Below are positions 36,328 through 46,088 of a stretch of DNA of 64,000 nucleotides, one piece after another; within the stretch, counting starts at the first letter, position 1; the number at the start of each line of letters is the position of its first letter. The stretch covers positions 2,108,001 to 2,172,000 of the forward strand of contig NZ_CP039888.1 of NCBI RefSeq assembly GCF_005221325.1. The letters are read 5' to 3'. The DNA comes from Agrobacterium tumefaciens (lineage in GTDB: Bacteria; Pseudomonadota; Alphaproteobacteria; Rhizobiales; Rhizobiaceae). Position numbers and translations under genes: made by a program. The notes beneath the pieces were generated by a model that did no database searches, was not told the DNA's origin, and worked only from the letters and a program-made list of their open reading frames with translations.

Positions 36328-36330
36328 CGC

Positions 36331-36687
36331 TCAGGCCGCCGCGCCGTCGAAAGCCTGCGACGTCAGCGCCCTTGGATCGACGCCGTCGAGACAATTGGCA
36401 TTGACCGCCACCATCGGCGTACCGTCAGGCCCATCGGCATAGGCAAAGCTTTCAATGCCGCAGGTGGAGCAGAAGAAATGATGGATCTTGTGCCTGTTGA
36501 AGAGATATTCGCTCAGCGTGTCCTCGCCGGAAAGCAGGGTGAATTTCTCCCGCGGCGCAAAGGCGAGCGTGGAGCCCAGACGCTTGCAGCGCGAACAATT
36601 GCAGATGACGGTATGGTCAAGATCGGCATCGACCTCGAAGCTGACGCTGCCGCACTGGCAGCTTCCATGATAATGCGCCGTCGCCAT
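36331..36687 (-). CDS. GFA/CENP-V domain protein
   Basis: 118-residue zinc protein of the glutathione-dependent formaldehyde-activating family. Zinc ligands are in YHGSCQCGSV, ICNCSRCKRLG and HFFCSTCGIESF. ATG 36687 starts one base after the ureB stop. The substrate is unknown; family members act on S-hydroxymethylglutathione or simply bind thiols. Its presence between ureB and ureC is not explained by urease chemistry. Confidence 0.88.
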   Translation of the reverse strand: MATAHYHGSCQCGSVSFEVDADLDHTVICNCSRCKRLGSTLAFAPREKFTLLSGEDTLSEYLFNRHKIHHFFCSTCGIESFAYADGPDGTPMVAVNANCLDGVDPRALTSQAFDGAAA

Positions 36688-36688
36688 T

Positions 36689-36994
36689 TCATAACCTCCC
36701 CATGACCTGTTGACGGAAACCATAAACCTCACGCTTGCCGGACAGCGGCACCAGCGTCACTTCCCGCTTCTGGCCGGGCTCGAAACGCACCGCCGTGCCT
36801 GCGGGAATATCGAGACGCATGCCGCGCGTCCTGTCGCGGTCGAACAGGAGACCGGCATTAGTCTCGAAGAAGTGATAATGGCTGCCCACCTGCACCGGCC
36901 GGTCGCCCGAATTGGCCACTTCGATCGTCACCGTCGGCTGGCCGGCATTAAGTTCGATGGTGCCTTCTGCGGCAATGATTTCGCCTGGCTTCAT
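36689..36994 (-). CDS. ureB: Urease beta subunit UreB
   Basis: 101-residue structural subunit. It starts [17 protein letters not shown] and contains the hallmark [19 protein letters not shown] and [20 protein letters not shown] 36994 follows AAGGGG. It forms the (UreABC)3 complex with UreA and UreC. It is separate from UreA, as is usual in alphaproteobacteria, but a DUF1272 gene intervenes. Confidence 0.97.
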   Translation of the reverse strand: MKPGEIIAAEGTIELNAGQPTVTIEVANSGDRPVQVGSHYHFFETNAGLLFDRDRTRGMRLDIPAGTAVRFEPGQKREVTLVPLSGKREVYGFRQQVMGRL

Positions 36995-37012
36995 GAGTGT
37001 TTCCCCTTGTTT

Positions 37013-37270
37013 TCAGGCGGCAGTGGCGGATGCGCAGCCTTCGGCCTTCAGCACTCGCTTCGTTGATGCCGGGTTGTTGACGAGTTTCGCCGCCGTGCGG
37101 ACGGGCCTGCGCACCAGTTCGCCGCCGCAATTCGGGCAGGCGCCTTTGAGCACGCCGGTCACGCAATCAACGCAGAAAGTGCATTCGAACGAGCAGATCA
37201 TCGCATCCCTGTTGTCAGGCGCAAGATCGCGGTCGCAACATTCGCAATTGGGCCGAAGCTCCAGCGCCAT
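37013..37270 (-). CDS. DUF1272 cysteine-rich protein
   Basis: 85-residue protein with a zinc-ribbon-like N-terminus: ELRPNCECCDRDL, ICSFECTFCVDCV and ACPNCGGEL give nine cysteines in the first 55 residues, fitting DUF1272. ATG 37270 follows GAGGGG; that site overlaps the end of ureA. A zinc-bound structural fold is likely. The role is unknown. It lies between ureA and ureB. Confidence 0.88.
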   Translation of the reverse strand: MALELRPNCECCDRDLAPDNRDAMICSFECTFCVDCVTGVLKGACPNCGGELVRRPVRTAAKLVNNPASTKRVLKAEGCASATAA

Positions 37271-37281
37271 GTCTAGCCCCC

Positions 37282-37584
37282 TCAGCGTATCGGTTCGTGA
37301 ACGGTCACCAGCTTGGTGCCATCAGGGAAGGTCGCTTCCACCTGCACGTCGTGGATCATCTCGGCAATGCCATCCATCACCTGATCACGGGAAATCACAT
37401 GCGCACCGGCCTCCATCAGATCGGAAACGGCGCGGCCGTCACGGGCCCCCTCGACCACGAAATCGGTAATCAGCGCAATCGCTTCGGGATAGTTCAGCTT
37501 CACGCCGCGCTCCAGCCGGCGGCGCGCCACCATGGCGGCCATGGAAATCAAAAGCTTGTCTTTTTCTCTTGGGCTAAGGTTCAT
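37282..37584 (-). CDS. ureA: Urease gamma subunit UreA
   Basis: 100-residue smallest urease subunit. It starts [20 protein letters not shown], with [18 protein letters not shown] and the conserved C-terminal [19 protein letters not shown] 37584 fits the family length of 100; the upstream in-frame start at 37605 adds seven unrelated residues. It lies about 106 bp after the ureD stop. Confidence 0.97.
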   Translation of the reverse strand: MNLSPREKDKLLISMAAMVARRRLERGVKLNYPEAIALITDFVVEGARDGRAVSDLMEAGAHVISRDQVMDGIAEMIHDVQVEATFPDGTKLVTVHEPIR

Positions 37585-37690
37585 CGTCGTCCCGCAGCTT
37601 GGCATCTGCCCCGCAAACAGGCTTGCGGGAGATCAGATCCGACATTTGACAGCCCCCGAAGGATGCCTGTCACGAGGCGACCTTGGGGGT

Positions 37691-38542
37691 TTATAGATTC
37701 CAGACTTTCGGCACTGGCGCGCCGTTTCGCAAGAGCGAAATGATCGGAAAAAGCAATTTTCTGAGGGAGAAACCGTCCGCTGCGGAGACGCGCACGACAA
37801 GCTTGCCCTGCCATTCGCTGGCGCCGCCGCTTTCCCCGGCAATAGCCCGGATTTTAGGCAGAAGCGCCTCGGCCAGAGGCCCGATATAAAGCAGCGTCGC
37901 AAAGGCGACCTGACCGGCCAGAACCGCCGGTTTGGCGGTCAGCTGCGCCACTTCGCCCGCAAGCAGAAGTTCTTCGGCATGTACCAGCTTGCCACCGTGG
38001 CGAATACGCCAGCGGTCACGGAAAAGCCCATGCGTCATCGTCTCGCCCATGGCCTGGCGGCCAAGCAGAACGGCTTCGACGGCGATGAATTCAGAGGATT
38101 GGTCGAGATCGGCTTCGAGCCTTCGGGTGAGCGATGCCCGGTCGAAGAGGATGGTTTCCTGCGGCAGCCAGTGCAGTTTCGCGCCCGGCCCGGCAGACAC
38201 GCGGGCCATGACCGTGGCTGTGCCTGATGATGCCTTGTAGACCTTCTCGCAAGCCTGCGTGGTCACGACAAGCGAGGTGCCGGCACCGGCCACTGCCTGC
38301 CATTCGATCTCATCTCCGCCGGTCAACCCGCCGGAGGAATTGATGAGGATGGCTTCAGCCTCATTGGAAAAGGTGTCCGGCAGGCGGATTTTGGCACAGC
38401 CTTCCTGGAACAGCTCGTCCAGCCGACTGCGCCCTTCGACGGCCTTGGTTACAATGCGTCCTCTGCCACGGGCGCGCTGCTGCCGGACAGGTTGAGCGTC
38501 TTCGCGACCGGAAGCGCCGATGGCTTGCTGTTCTGGCTGCAC
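37691..38542 (-). CDS. ureD: Urease accessory protein UreD
   Basis: 283-residue accessory protein needed with UreF and UreG for nickel insertion. Conserved segments are [50 protein letters not shown] and [16 protein letters not shown] 38542, eight bases after CGGAG, is the best start: it places [16 protein letters not shown] about 25 residues in, as in related UreD proteins. With this start the first 94 bases overlap, in another frame, the 3' end of the upstream esterase gene. Confidence 0.9.
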   Translation of the reverse strand: MQPEQQAIGASGREDAQPVRQQRARGRGRIVTKAVEGRSRLDELFQEGCAKIRLPDTFSNEAEAILINSSGGLTGGDEIEWQAVAGAGTSLVVTTQACEKVYKASSGTATVMARVSAGPGAKLHWLPQETILFDRASLTRRLEADLDQSSEFIAVEAVLLGRQAMGETMTHGLFRDRWRIRHGGKLVHAEELLLAGEVAQLTAKPAVLAGQVAFATLLYIGPLAEALLPKIRAIAGESGGASEWQGKLVVRVSAADGFSLRKLLFPIISLLRNGAPVPKVWNL

Positions 38543-39702
38543 GCGGTCTCCGAAGCGGTTGCGGAAGCGGATACGGCCTTGGCGCCGCAATCCTTCTTGA
38601 CGACGGCGTCCACCACCAGCTGCCCTTCCGTGTTGCGGAAGAAATCCCACATTCTTTCGGCCGCATCAACCGTGCGCATCACTTCGCCTGTGGGCATCTT
38701 GCGCTCCACGGCGGGTTCGGCCTTCGGCGTCTGCTCGCCGCCCGGCTTGCGGGTGACGACGGCGCTCGCGGCCAGCACTTCGGCCTTCATGGTGGCGCGC
38801 GGCCAGGCATGGTCCCAGTTCTCGATGACATAGGACTGAATGCGCGCGCCAGCCTTGCAGACGTCATAGGAATTGACGGTAAAGCTCTCACCCGGCCTGG
38901 TTTTTGCGCCGCCCTTGCAGCCGTCCATCTCAGCCCAGCGCTTCAGCGCCGTTTCGCCGCTATATTGCCAATAGGACTTGCCGCCGCCCTGATAGGGGTT
39001 GGCGGGGTCTTTCAAGCCCGCAAAGGCGATGATCGACATCGGCCGCGCTGGCTGGCAGCTTGCCGCATCGGGGCCCCACTTGCCTTCGGTCTCCAGCGGA
39101 TAACCGGCGCGGAGCGAAGCGACGAAACCGGCAGCGTTAAAATCCGGGTTGCCGCTGCAGATGAATTGCGACAGCATGCGCCCGCCGCCGGAATAACCGG
39201 AACCGTAAAAACGCTCCTCATCCACGCAGAACTTGCCCTTCACCATGGTGATGGCATCGTGAATGAAACCGACCTCATCCAGCCCGCCCGGACGTTTGGT
39301 GACACCGGGAACGTTCCAGGCATGGGTGCCGGGCAATTCGCCGCTGAGGCTACCCGCCAGCGCCACGACCACAAGGCCGTCACGCTCGGCCAGCTTGTCC
39401 CAGCCGCTGCGGTTCAGCTGGCCATGCGGGTTGCTGTTGGAGCCATGGAAATCGAATACGACCGGCAGCGGCTTTTTTCCATCATAGGCCGAGGGAACAA
39501 AATAGACGCCGTCGCGTTTTTCTCCGTTGGAGAGAATGGAAAAATCATGCCTGCCCGGCTCCATGCCAGGTCCGGGAAGCTGACCGCAGGTCGATGCCGA
39601 CGCTGCGACACCGGTGCTCGCGCACATCGCAAGACCCAGAACCAGGGTGCGGGCGGAGCGAAACAGCCGGGTGGCCCGGCCAAGGGCAAAGTCTGGATGC
39701 AT
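38449..39702 (-). CDS. Secreted PHB depolymerase-family esterase (LpqC-like)
   Basis: 417-residue exported alpha/beta hydrolase. A signal peptide supports ATG 39702 ([20 protein letters not shown]). The nucleophile serine lies in [12 protein letters not shown] (GxSxG), the likely acid aspartate in [12 protein letters not shown] and the histidine in ENWDHAWP. Such enzymes cleave poly-3-hydroxybutyrate or feruloyl esters. After the catalytic histidine a proline/alanine-rich insert (about 45 residues) precedes [12 protein letters not shown], and a Ser/Ala-rich tail follows. It sits between the urt and ure genes and overlaps ureD by 94 bp. Confidence 0.85.
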   Translation of the reverse strand: MHPDFALGRATRLFRSARTLVLGLAMCASTGVAASASTCGQLPGPGMEPGRHDFSILSNGEKRDGVYFVPSAYDGKKPLPVVFDFHGSNSNPHGQLNRSGWDKLAERDGLVVVALAGSLSGELPGTHAWNVPGVTKRPGGLDEVGFIHDAITMVKGKFCVDEERFYGSGYSGGGRMLSQFICSGNPDFNAAGFVASLRAGYPLETEGKWGPDAASCQPARPMSIIAFAGLKDPANPYQGGGKSYWQYSGETALKRWAEMDGCKGGAKTRPGESFTVNSYDVCKAGARIQSYVIENWDHAWPRATMKAEVLAASAVVTRKPGGEQTPKAEPAVERKMPTGEVMRTVDAAERMWDFFRNTEGQLVVDAVVKKDCGAKAVSASATASETACSQNSKPSALPVAKTLNLSGSSAPVAEDAL

Positions 39703-39955
39703 TGACACGCCTTTATTGGCACATATCTCCAACGATACGTCGGATGTGCATGGAATGTAAGGGATCAACTGTCGCGGCGTGCGAATAGACTTTTCCTGTG
39801 TCTCGCATGCAGCATTTGCGCTGCCAATAGCACAGGCCTTTATTCAATGAAATGCTAAAATTGCGCATGAAAGCCATGCTCAGGTGCATAGGCTTTCAAA
39901 ATATTAATCGGCCGTTTACACGCCGTGATCGGCGCGGGGCGGTTTTAGTCTCCAA

Positions 39956-40651
39956 TTATACTGTCAGATGACGCCGCGCCTCGGGCGTATCCAGCGTCTC
40001 GGCCAGCCCTTCATGTACGATTTCACCGCGATCCATGATGTAGACGTAATCGGCAAGCTCACGGCAGAAATCCAGATATTGCTCAACCAGTAGGATCGCC
40101 ATGCCGGTGGAATCGCGCAGATATTTGATCGCCCGGCCGATATCCTTGATGATCGACGGCTGGATGCCCTCGGTCGGTTCGTCGAGGACGAGGATTTTCG
40201 GCCGCGTCACCAGCGCCCGGCCGATGGCAAGCTGCTGCTGCTGCCCGCCGGAGAGATCGCCGCCGCGCCGCGACAGCATGGTTTGCAGCACGGGAAACAG
40301 GCTGAAAATATCATCAGGAATGAACCGCTCCTTGCGCGGCAACGGCGCATAACCGCTCTCCAGATTCTCCTGCACGCTGAGCAGTGGAAAGATTTCCCGC
40401 CCCTGCGGCACATAACCGACGCCGCGCTTGGCCCGATGGTAGGGTGCCAGCCCATCGAGCGGAACACCAGCGAAACTGATCGTTCCGGCGCTGATGGCCT
40501 GCTGGCCGGTGACGGCGCGTAAGAGCGAGCTTTTGCCGACGCCGTTGCGGCCGAGGACGCAGGTGATCTTGCCCATCTCCGCCGTGAGCGACACGCCGCG
40601 GAGCGCTTGGGCCGCACCGTAATGGAGGTTGATGTTTTCGACATTTAGCAT
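39956..40651 (-). CDS. urtE: Urea ABC transporter ATPase UrtE
   Basis: 231-residue LivF-type ATPase. It starts at ATG 40651 (MLNVENINLHYG). Walker A is LGRNGVGKSS, the signature LSGGQQQQLAIG, Walker B KILVLDEPTEGIQPS. The TEGIQPS segment is typical of UrtE within the branched-chain family. Last gene of the urt set, 87 bp after urtD with a small hairpin repeat in the gap. About 250 bp without a gene follow before the esterase gene. Confidence 0.93.
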   Translation of the reverse strand: MLNVENINLHYGAAQALRGVSLTAEMGKITCVLGRNGVGKSSLLRAVTGQQAISAGTISFAGVPLDGLAPYHRAKRGVGYVPQGREIFPLLSVQENLESGYAPLPRKERFIPDDIFSLFPVLQTMLSRRGGDLSGGQQQQLAIGRALVTRPKILVLDEPTEGIQPSIIKDIGRAIKYLRDSTGMAILLVEQYLDFCRELADYVYIMDRGEIVHEGLAETLDTPEARRHLTV

Positions 40652-40685
40652 GGTGAAGCTCCATTGGCGCATTGGTGGGAGGCGC

Positions 40686-40717
40686 TACCCCCTCTGCCCG
40701 GCAGGGCAGAGGGGGTA
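40686..40717. repeat. Short hairpin related to family A repeats
   Basis: A perfect 14-bp inverted repeat (40686-40699 with 40704-40717) around a four-base loop. TACCCCCTCTGCCC matches the outer ends of the 160-bp family A elements at 18490 and 44336, as if the two ends had been joined. It lies in the urtD-urtE gap. Confidence 0.75.
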
Positions 40718-40738
40718 CGGCAGATGCAAACACCACCA

Positions 40739-41500
40739 TCACCGTCCCAGATAATTCTCGATCACCTTCGGATCGCTCGACACGAAATCAATAGACCCTT
40801 CCGCCAGCACCGAACCTTCGGCAAGGCACGTCACCTTCACGCCCAGTTCGCGGATGAAGCCCATATCGTGCTCCACAACCACCACCGAGCGGGTCCTGGC
40901 GATTTCCTTCAGCAACACGGCTGTTTCCGCCGTTTCCGCATCCGTCATGCCCGCCACAGGCTCATCCACCAACAGCAGCTTCGGCTCCTGCGCCAGCAGC
41001 ATGCCGATCTCAAGCCACTGTTTCTGGCCGTGCGAAAGGTTGGCGGCGAGATCGCCGCGGCGGTGGCTAAGGCGTACGGTCACAAGGATTTCCTCAATGC
41101 GCGCCTTGTCCTCCTCCGTCAGCCGGTAGAAGAGCGTGGCGAAAACGCCGCGCTTGCGGTTGAGCGCCAGTTCCAGATTGTCCCAGACGGTATGGCTCTC
41201 AAACACCGTCGGCTTCTGGAATTTCCGACCGATGCCGAGCTGGGCGATATCCGCCTCGTCCTTTTTGGTGAGGTCGACGCTGTCCTCAAACAGCACCGTG
41301 CCCGTATCCGGCCGGGTCTTGCCGGTGATGATATCCATCATCGTCGTCTTGCCGGCGCCATTCGGGCCGATGATGGCACGAAGCTCACCCGGTTCCACCA
41401 CGAAGGAGAGGGAATTCAGCGCCTTGAAACCATCGAAGGACACCGAGACGCCATCGAGATAAAGCAGGCTTTTCGTTCTGTTTTCGGAAACGGTGTTCAT
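40739..41500 (-). CDS. urtD: Urea ABC transporter ATPase UrtD
   Basis: 253-residue LivG-type ATPase. Walker A is IGPNGAGKTT, the signature appears as NLSHGQKQWLEIG (SHGQ replacing SGGQ, as usual in UrtD), and Walker B is KLLLVDEPVAGMTDAE. ATG 41500 lies four bases after the urtC stop. It forms the ATPase pair with UrtE on the UrtBC permease. Confidence 0.93.
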   Translation of the reverse strand: MNTVSENRTKSLLYLDGVSVSFDGFKALNSLSFVVEPGELRAIIGPNGAGKTTMMDIITGKTRPDTGTVLFEDSVDLTKKDEADIAQLGIGRKFQKPTVFESHTVWDNLELALNRKRGVFATLFYRLTEEDKARIEEILVTVRLSHRRGDLAANLSHGQKQWLEIGMLLAQEPKLLLVDEPVAGMTDAETAETAVLLKEIARTRSVVVVEHDMGFIRELGVKVTCLAEGSVLAEGSIDFVSSDPKVIENYLGR

Positions 41501-41504
41501 GGCC

Positions 41505-42677
41505 TCACTCCGCTGCCTGTTGCGCCGATGTCGCGGCACTGTCATTGCCCGGCTGTTGAATGGTCCCTGCCGCGTTACGCTTCTCGCGCCGCCCGGCAAG
41601 ATAATGCTGCACCGTGCCGACGATGCCCTTCGGGAAGAACAGCGTCACTGCGATGAAGAGGCCACCCAGCGCAAACAGCCAGAATTCGGGAAAAGCCCCG
41701 GTGAAATAGCTCTTGCCGCCATTGACCAGAACAGCGCCGATGATCGGCCCGATCAGCGTGCCGCGCCCGCCGACAGCCGTCCACACCACGACTTCGATGG
41801 AGTTGGCGGGGGAGAATTCGCCGGGATTGATGATGCCCACCTGCGGCACGAACAACGCCCCCGCAATGCCCGCCATCATGGCCGACACGACGAAGGTAAA
41901 GAGCTTGATGTTTTCTACCCGAAAACCGAGGAAACGGACCCGGCTTTCGGCATCGCGCACGCCCACCAGCACCTTGCCGAATTTGGAATTGACGATGCCG
42001 GATGCAATCAGCAGCGAGATCGCCAGCATTACCGCCGTCATCGCAAACAGCACGGCACGCGTGCCATCGGCCTGCACGGAATACCCGAGAATATCCTTGA
42101 AATCAGTCAGCCCATTATTGCCGCCGAAGCCCATATCGTTGCGGAAGAAGGCGAGCAGCAGGGCATAGGTCATGGCCTGGGTGATGATGGAGAGATAAAC
42201 GCCGTTGACGCGCGAGCGGAAGGCGAACCAGCCGAACACGAAGGCCAGCAGCCCCGGCACGACAAGCACCATCAGCGCCGCAAACCAGAACATGTCGAAG
42301 CCGTGCCAGAACCACGGCAGTTCCTTCCAGTTGAGGAACACCATGAAGTCAGGCAGCACCGGATGGCCATAAACCCCGCGCGTGCCGATCTGCCGCATCA
42401 GATACATGCCCATGGCATAACCGCCGAGCGCGAAGAAGGCGGCGTGGCCGAGCGAGAGAATGCCGCAATATCCCCAAACGAGATCAAGCGCCAGCGCAAG
42501 AAGCGCATAGGCCAGATATTTGCCGAGCATCGACATGATGTAGGTCGGGATGCGGAAGGCGCTGTCTTCAGGCAACAGCAGGTTGGAGGCGGGCACCAGC
42601 ACGGCGATGGCCAGGATGATGCCGATGGCGATGGAAATGCGGCGATCGAGCGCGCGCAGGAGGAAGCCGGTAATCAT
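41505..42677 (-). CDS. urtC: Urea ABC transporter permease UrtC
   Basis: 390-residue LivM-type permease with about ten helices, including ISIAIGIILAIAVLVPASNL near the N-terminus and YLAYALLALALDLVWGYCGI. The C-terminal tail (after ALFPKG-like VTLFFPKGIVGTVQHYLAGR) is polar. ATG 42677 overlaps the urtB stop by four bases. It pairs with UrtB to form the urea channel. Confidence 0.93.
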   Translation of the reverse strand: MITGFLLRALDRRISIAIGIILAIAVLVPASNLLLPEDSAFRIPTYIMSMLGKYLAYALLALALDLVWGYCGILSLGHAAFFALGGYAMGMYLMRQIGTRGVYGHPVLPDFMVFLNWKELPWFWHGFDMFWFAALMVLVVPGLLAFVFGWFAFRSRVNGVYLSIITQAMTYALLLAFFRNDMGFGGNNGLTDFKDILGYSVQADGTRAVLFAMTAVMLAISLLIASGIVNSKFGKVLVGVRDAESRVRFLGFRVENIKLFTFVVSAMMAGIAGALFVPQVGIINPGEFSPANSIEVVVWTAVGGRGTLIGPIIGAVLVNGGKSYFTGAFPEFWLFALGGLFIAVTLFFPKGIVGTVQHYLAGRREKRNAAGTIQQPGNDSAATSAQQAAE

Positions 42678-44287
42678 GCTTCGATCGCCCTTCCCTTGAG
42701 TGCGAAGAGACCGCGCGGCCGCTTCTGGATGAACAGGATGATGAGGACGAGCACGAGGATCTTGCCGAGCACGGCCCCCACCGTCGGCTCCAGGAACTTG
42801 TTGAGCACGCCGAGCGACAGCGCCCCGACCAAAGTTCCCCAGAGATTGCCGACGCCGCCGAACACCACCACCATGAAACTGTCGATGATGTAGCTCTGGC
42901 CGAGATTGGGCGAGACATTATCGATCTGCGACAGCGCCACGCCGGCAAGACCGGCGACGCCGGAGCCGAGCGCAAAGGTGAAGGCGTCCACCCAGGGGGT
43001 GCGGATACCCATGGAAGACGCCATGCGGCGGTTCTGGGTTACGGCGCGCATCTGCAGGCCGAAAGCGGAGCGCTTTAGGAGAACCAGCAAGGCGAAGAAC
43101 ACCGAGAGCGAAAAGCAGACGATCCAGACCCGGTTCCAGGTGAAATTGAGATAACCGACGCTGAAGGAGCCGGACATCCAGCCGGGACTGCCGACTTCCC
43201 GGTTGGTCGGGCCGAAGATGGAACGTACACCCTGCTGCAGGATCAGCGAGATGCCCCAGGTAGCAAGCAATGTCTCAAGCGGCCGTCCATAGAGGTAGCG
43301 GATGACGCCGCGTTCCATCACGAGACCCACGAAGGCCGTGACCAGAAAGGCGACGGGCAAGGCGATGGCGAGCGACCAGTCGAACAAACCGGGGAAATGG
43401 GTGCGGATCAGCTCCTGCACCATGAAGGTGGAGTAAGCGCCGATCATCACCATCTCGCCATGCGCCATGTTGATGATGCCCATCACGCCGAAGGTAATGG
43501 CAAGGCCGATGGCGGCCAGTAGCAGAACCGAGCCGAGCGACAGGCCGTACCAGACATTCTGCGCATAATCCCAAAAGGCCAGTGCGCTCTCGATGCTGGA
43601 AATCGCCTCGTCCACATCAGGCTTCAGGCTCGGGTCAACCGATGGCGTCGCCGCCATCAAAATGCTGATCGCATCGCGCCCGCCGAGTTTCTTGATGGTG
43701 GCGATCGCTTCTTTCTTCACCTCGAGAGGGCGGTCGGAGGAGAGCAGCGAGACAGCCCGCGCCTCCTCCATCCGGGTCCGCACCTCATTATCGGTTTCCT
43801 TTGATATGGCCGTTTCCAGCAATTCGAGATTTTCCGCGCTCGGTGCTTTGAGAACCGCATCGGCAGCAGAAAGCCGCACCGAGCGTTCCGGGCTGAGCAG
43901 GGTCAAGCCACCCATCGCGGCGCGAATGACCCGGCGCAGATTGTTGTTGACCCTGATCTTGGTAACAGCCGCCTTTGGCGCTTCGCCGGCGCTTTCGCCG
44001 GTCAGCGGATCGATGAGCGTGAAATCGGAACCCGACGGCTTCGTCATGAACACCAGATTGTCGGCCTTGCGCACGTAAAGATCGCCCGATGCGAAAGCCT
44101 CGAGCGCCGGTACGACACGCGCATCGCCCGTTGCGGCGATCTGCCCGATCAGAACTTCGGCCCGCTTGAAGTCAGCCGTACCGAGCTGGTCGATCAGCGC
44201 CTTTGGATCGCTCTGCGCGACGGCGTAGGCTGCGATCCCCATGGTGAGCCAGAGGAAGATGGCTCCGAGAAAAGATCGGATCGTCAT
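42674..44287 (-). CDS. urtB: Urea ABC transporter permease UrtB
   Basis: 537-residue LivH-type permease with the long N-terminal extension typical of UrtB. A signal-like helix is followed by a roughly 200-residue exported helical-repeat region (IDQLGTADFKRAEVLIGQIA, AEARAVSLLSSD-like stretches). The membrane part starts near residue 240 (WYGLSLGSVLLLAAIGLAIT, FGVMGIINMAHGEMVMIGAY). The start is ATG 44287. A repeat-bearing gap of 275 bp separates it from urtA. Confidence 0.93.
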   Translation of the reverse strand: MTIRSFLGAIFLWLTMGIAAYAVAQSDPKALIDQLGTADFKRAEVLIGQIAATGDARVVPALEAFASGDLYVRKADNLVFMTKPSGSDFTLIDPLTGESAGEAPKAAVTKIRVNNNLRRVIRAAMGGLTLLSPERSVRLSAADAVLKAPSAENLELLETAISKETDNEVRTRMEEARAVSLLSSDRPLEVKKEAIATIKKLGGRDAISILMAATPSVDPSLKPDVDEAISSIESALAFWDYAQNVWYGLSLGSVLLLAAIGLAITFGVMGIINMAHGEMVMIGAYSTFMVQELIRTHFPGLFDWSLAIALPVAFLVTAFVGLVMERGVIRYLYGRPLETLLATWGISLILQQGVRSIFGPTNREVGSPGWMSGSFSVGYLNFTWNRVWIVCFSLSVFFALLVLLKRSAFGLQMRAVTQNRRMASSMGIRTPWVDAFTFALGSGVAGLAGVALSQIDNVSPNLGQSYIIDSFMVVVFGGVGNLWGTLVGALSLGVLNKFLEPTVGAVLGKILVLVLIILFIQKRPRGLFALKGRAIEA

Positions 44288-44335
44288 GTCGGGGTCCTTA
44301 GGGCGTTTTTACGACGGGGCGTCGGTGCAAGTGGC

Positions 44336-44490
44336 TTACCCCCCTCTGCCCTGCCGGGCATCTCCCCCATAAGGAGGGAGATCGGCAAGATGCACCGCAT
44401 CGCTCTATCTCGACCGAAGAGAAATGCGAGGCCTCGCCACGAGTCGATCTCCCACCTGTGGGGGAGATGCCCGGCAGGGCAGAGGGGGGC
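44336..44490. repeat. Intergenic palindromic repeat (family A)
   Basis: About 155 bp, near copy of the element at 18490-18649. The outer arms are ACCCCCCTCTGCCCTGCCGG and its inverse; inner palindromes contain CATCTCCCCCATAAGGAGGG and GATCTCCCACCTGTGGGGGA. It sits between urtA and urtB, where the strong hairpins could reduce downstream expression relative to the binding protein. Confidence 0.8.
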
Positions 44491-44562
44491 ATGCTTGTTC
44501 AGTTTCCAATGAGAGAAACCCAAATAGGTCCGCCCCTCCTGCGAGGGGCGGCGCTAAGCCAA

Positions 44563-45852
44563 TCAGCTACCCTTGCCGCCGCACTTGCCGCTGGCCACAT
44601 TGAAGTTCCCGCACGACATCGGCTTGCGCCAATCCGAAATCAGATCCTTCGAATCCGGCAGATAATCCGACCACTCATCACCCACCACCTGCGGCGTCTG
44701 CTGCACGATTTCGAACTGCCCATCGGCCTGGATTTCGCCGATCAGCACCGGCTTGGTGATGTGGTGGTTGGGCATGACGGTGGAGTAACCGCCCGAAAGG
44801 TTCGGCACGGAAACACCGATGATCGAGTCCAGAACCTTGTCCGTATCGGTCGTTCCGGCGGATTCAACGGCCTTCACCCAGGCATTGAAGCCGATATAGG
44901 CGGCTTCCATCGGGTCGTTGGTCACGCGCTTGTCGTTTTTCGTAAAGGCATGCCAGGTCTTGATGAACTCGGCATTGACCGGAGCGTCTACGGACTGGAA
45001 GTAGTTCCAGGCAGCAAGGTGGCCGACCAGCGGTGCAGTATCGAGACCGGCGAGTTCCTCTTCGCCCACCGAGAAGGCGACGACCGGAATATCCTCGGCC
45101 TTGACGCCCTGGTTGGCCAGTTCCTTGTAGAACGGCACGTTGGCGTCACCATTGATCGTGGAAACCACGGCGGTCTTCTTGCCGGCCGAGCCGAATTTCT
45201 TGATGTCGGAGACGATCGTCTGCCAGTCGGAATGACCGAACGGCGTGTAGTTGATCATGATGTCCTCTTCCTTGACGCCCTTCGACATCAGGTAGGCCTT
45301 CAGGATCTTGTTGGTGGTCTGCGGATAGACATAGTCCGTGCCGGCCAGAACCCAGCGCTCGACGCCTTCGGTATTGGCGAGATAATCGACGGCCGGAATA
45401 GCCTGCTGGTTCGGTGCCGCACCCGTGTAGAAGATGTTGCGCGAGGATTCCTCACCCTCGTACTGAACGGGATAGAACAGGATCGAGTTCAGCTCTTCGA
45501 AAACAGGCAGAACGGATTTACGCGAGGAGGACGTCCAGCAGCCGAAAACGGCGGCGACCTTGTCCTGCGAAATCAGCTGGCGGGCCTTTTCAGCGAAAAG
45601 CGGCCAGTCGGAGGCCGGATCGACGACAACGGCTTCGAGTTTCTTGCCGAGAACGCCGCCCTTCTTGTTCTGCTCGTCGATGAGCATCAGCATGGCGTCC
45701 TTCAGCGTCGTTTCTGAAATCGCCATGGTGCCGGAAAGCGAATGCAGCACGCCAACCTTGATGGTGTCGTCTGCGGCAAAAGCGCCATGGAAGGCGGTGG
45801 TGGACAGGATCGCGCCAAGCAGCGCGGCACTAAGCGTCTTGCGGAACATCAT
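44563..45852 (-). CDS. urtA: Urea ABC transporter substrate-binding protein UrtA
   Basis: 429-residue periplasmic urea-binding protein. A signal peptide (MMFRKTLSAALLGAILSTTA, cleaved after AFA) precedes DDTIKVGVLHSLSGTMAISE. Family features are AVFGCWTSSSRKSVLPVFEE, FYPVQYEGEESSRNIFYTGA and NDPMEAAYIGFNAWVKAVES. The C-terminal cysteine in KPMSCGNFNVASGKCGGKG is typical of UrtA. ATG 45852 follows GAGGGG. First gene of the urtABCDE operon. Confidence 0.95.
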   Translation of the reverse strand: MMFRKTLSAALLGAILSTTAFHGAFAADDTIKVGVLHSLSGTMAISETTLKDAMLMLIDEQNKKGGVLGKKLEAVVVDPASDWPLFAEKARQLISQDKVAAVFGCWTSSSRKSVLPVFEELNSILFYPVQYEGEESSRNIFYTGAAPNQQAIPAVDYLANTEGVERWVLAGTDYVYPQTTNKILKAYLMSKGVKEEDIMINYTPFGHSDWQTIVSDIKKFGSAGKKTAVVSTINGDANVPFYKELANQGVKAEDIPVVAFSVGEEELAGLDTAPLVGHLAAWNYFQSVDAPVNAEFIKTWHAFTKNDKRVTNDPMEAAYIGFNAWVKAVESAGTTDTDKVLDSIIGVSVPNLSGGYSTVMPNHHITKPVLIGEIQADGQFEIVQQTPQVVGDEWSDYLPDSKDLISDWRKPMSCGNFNVASGKCGGKGS

Positions 45853-46037
45853 CGGAAGAACCCCTCTCCTTGTTGGCCTCTCGTGGAGGCTCAGCGGCAT
45901 CTGCGGCCGCTGCTGGGAGGGACTATCGATCTCGCGGAGGCGAAACCGTATACGTCAATTGACGTAGGCGGGGTGGCGAAAGCTGCATTGGGGGGTGTGG
46001 GGGATACGCGAGGGCAAAGGTGGAGCGGAACGTCCCC

Positions 46038-46075
46038 ACTTGTTTCTCCTCCCCCGCAGGGAGAAGAAACCTACG
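46038..46075. repeat. Partial family B repeat arm
   Basis: A single palindrome, CTTGTTTCTCCTCCCCCGCA followed by GGGAGAAGAAAC, resembles the terminal arm of family B elements. It stands alone upstream of urtA, near the end of the DUF2735 gene. Confidence 0.5.
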
Positions 46076-46088
46076 GCACCGGCTCAGA

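Noticed and set aside
41493..42893. 466-codon frame antisense to urtC/urtB
   Set aside because: It is a His/Asp/Glu-rich shadow typical of high-GC DNA; the minus strand encodes clear permeases.
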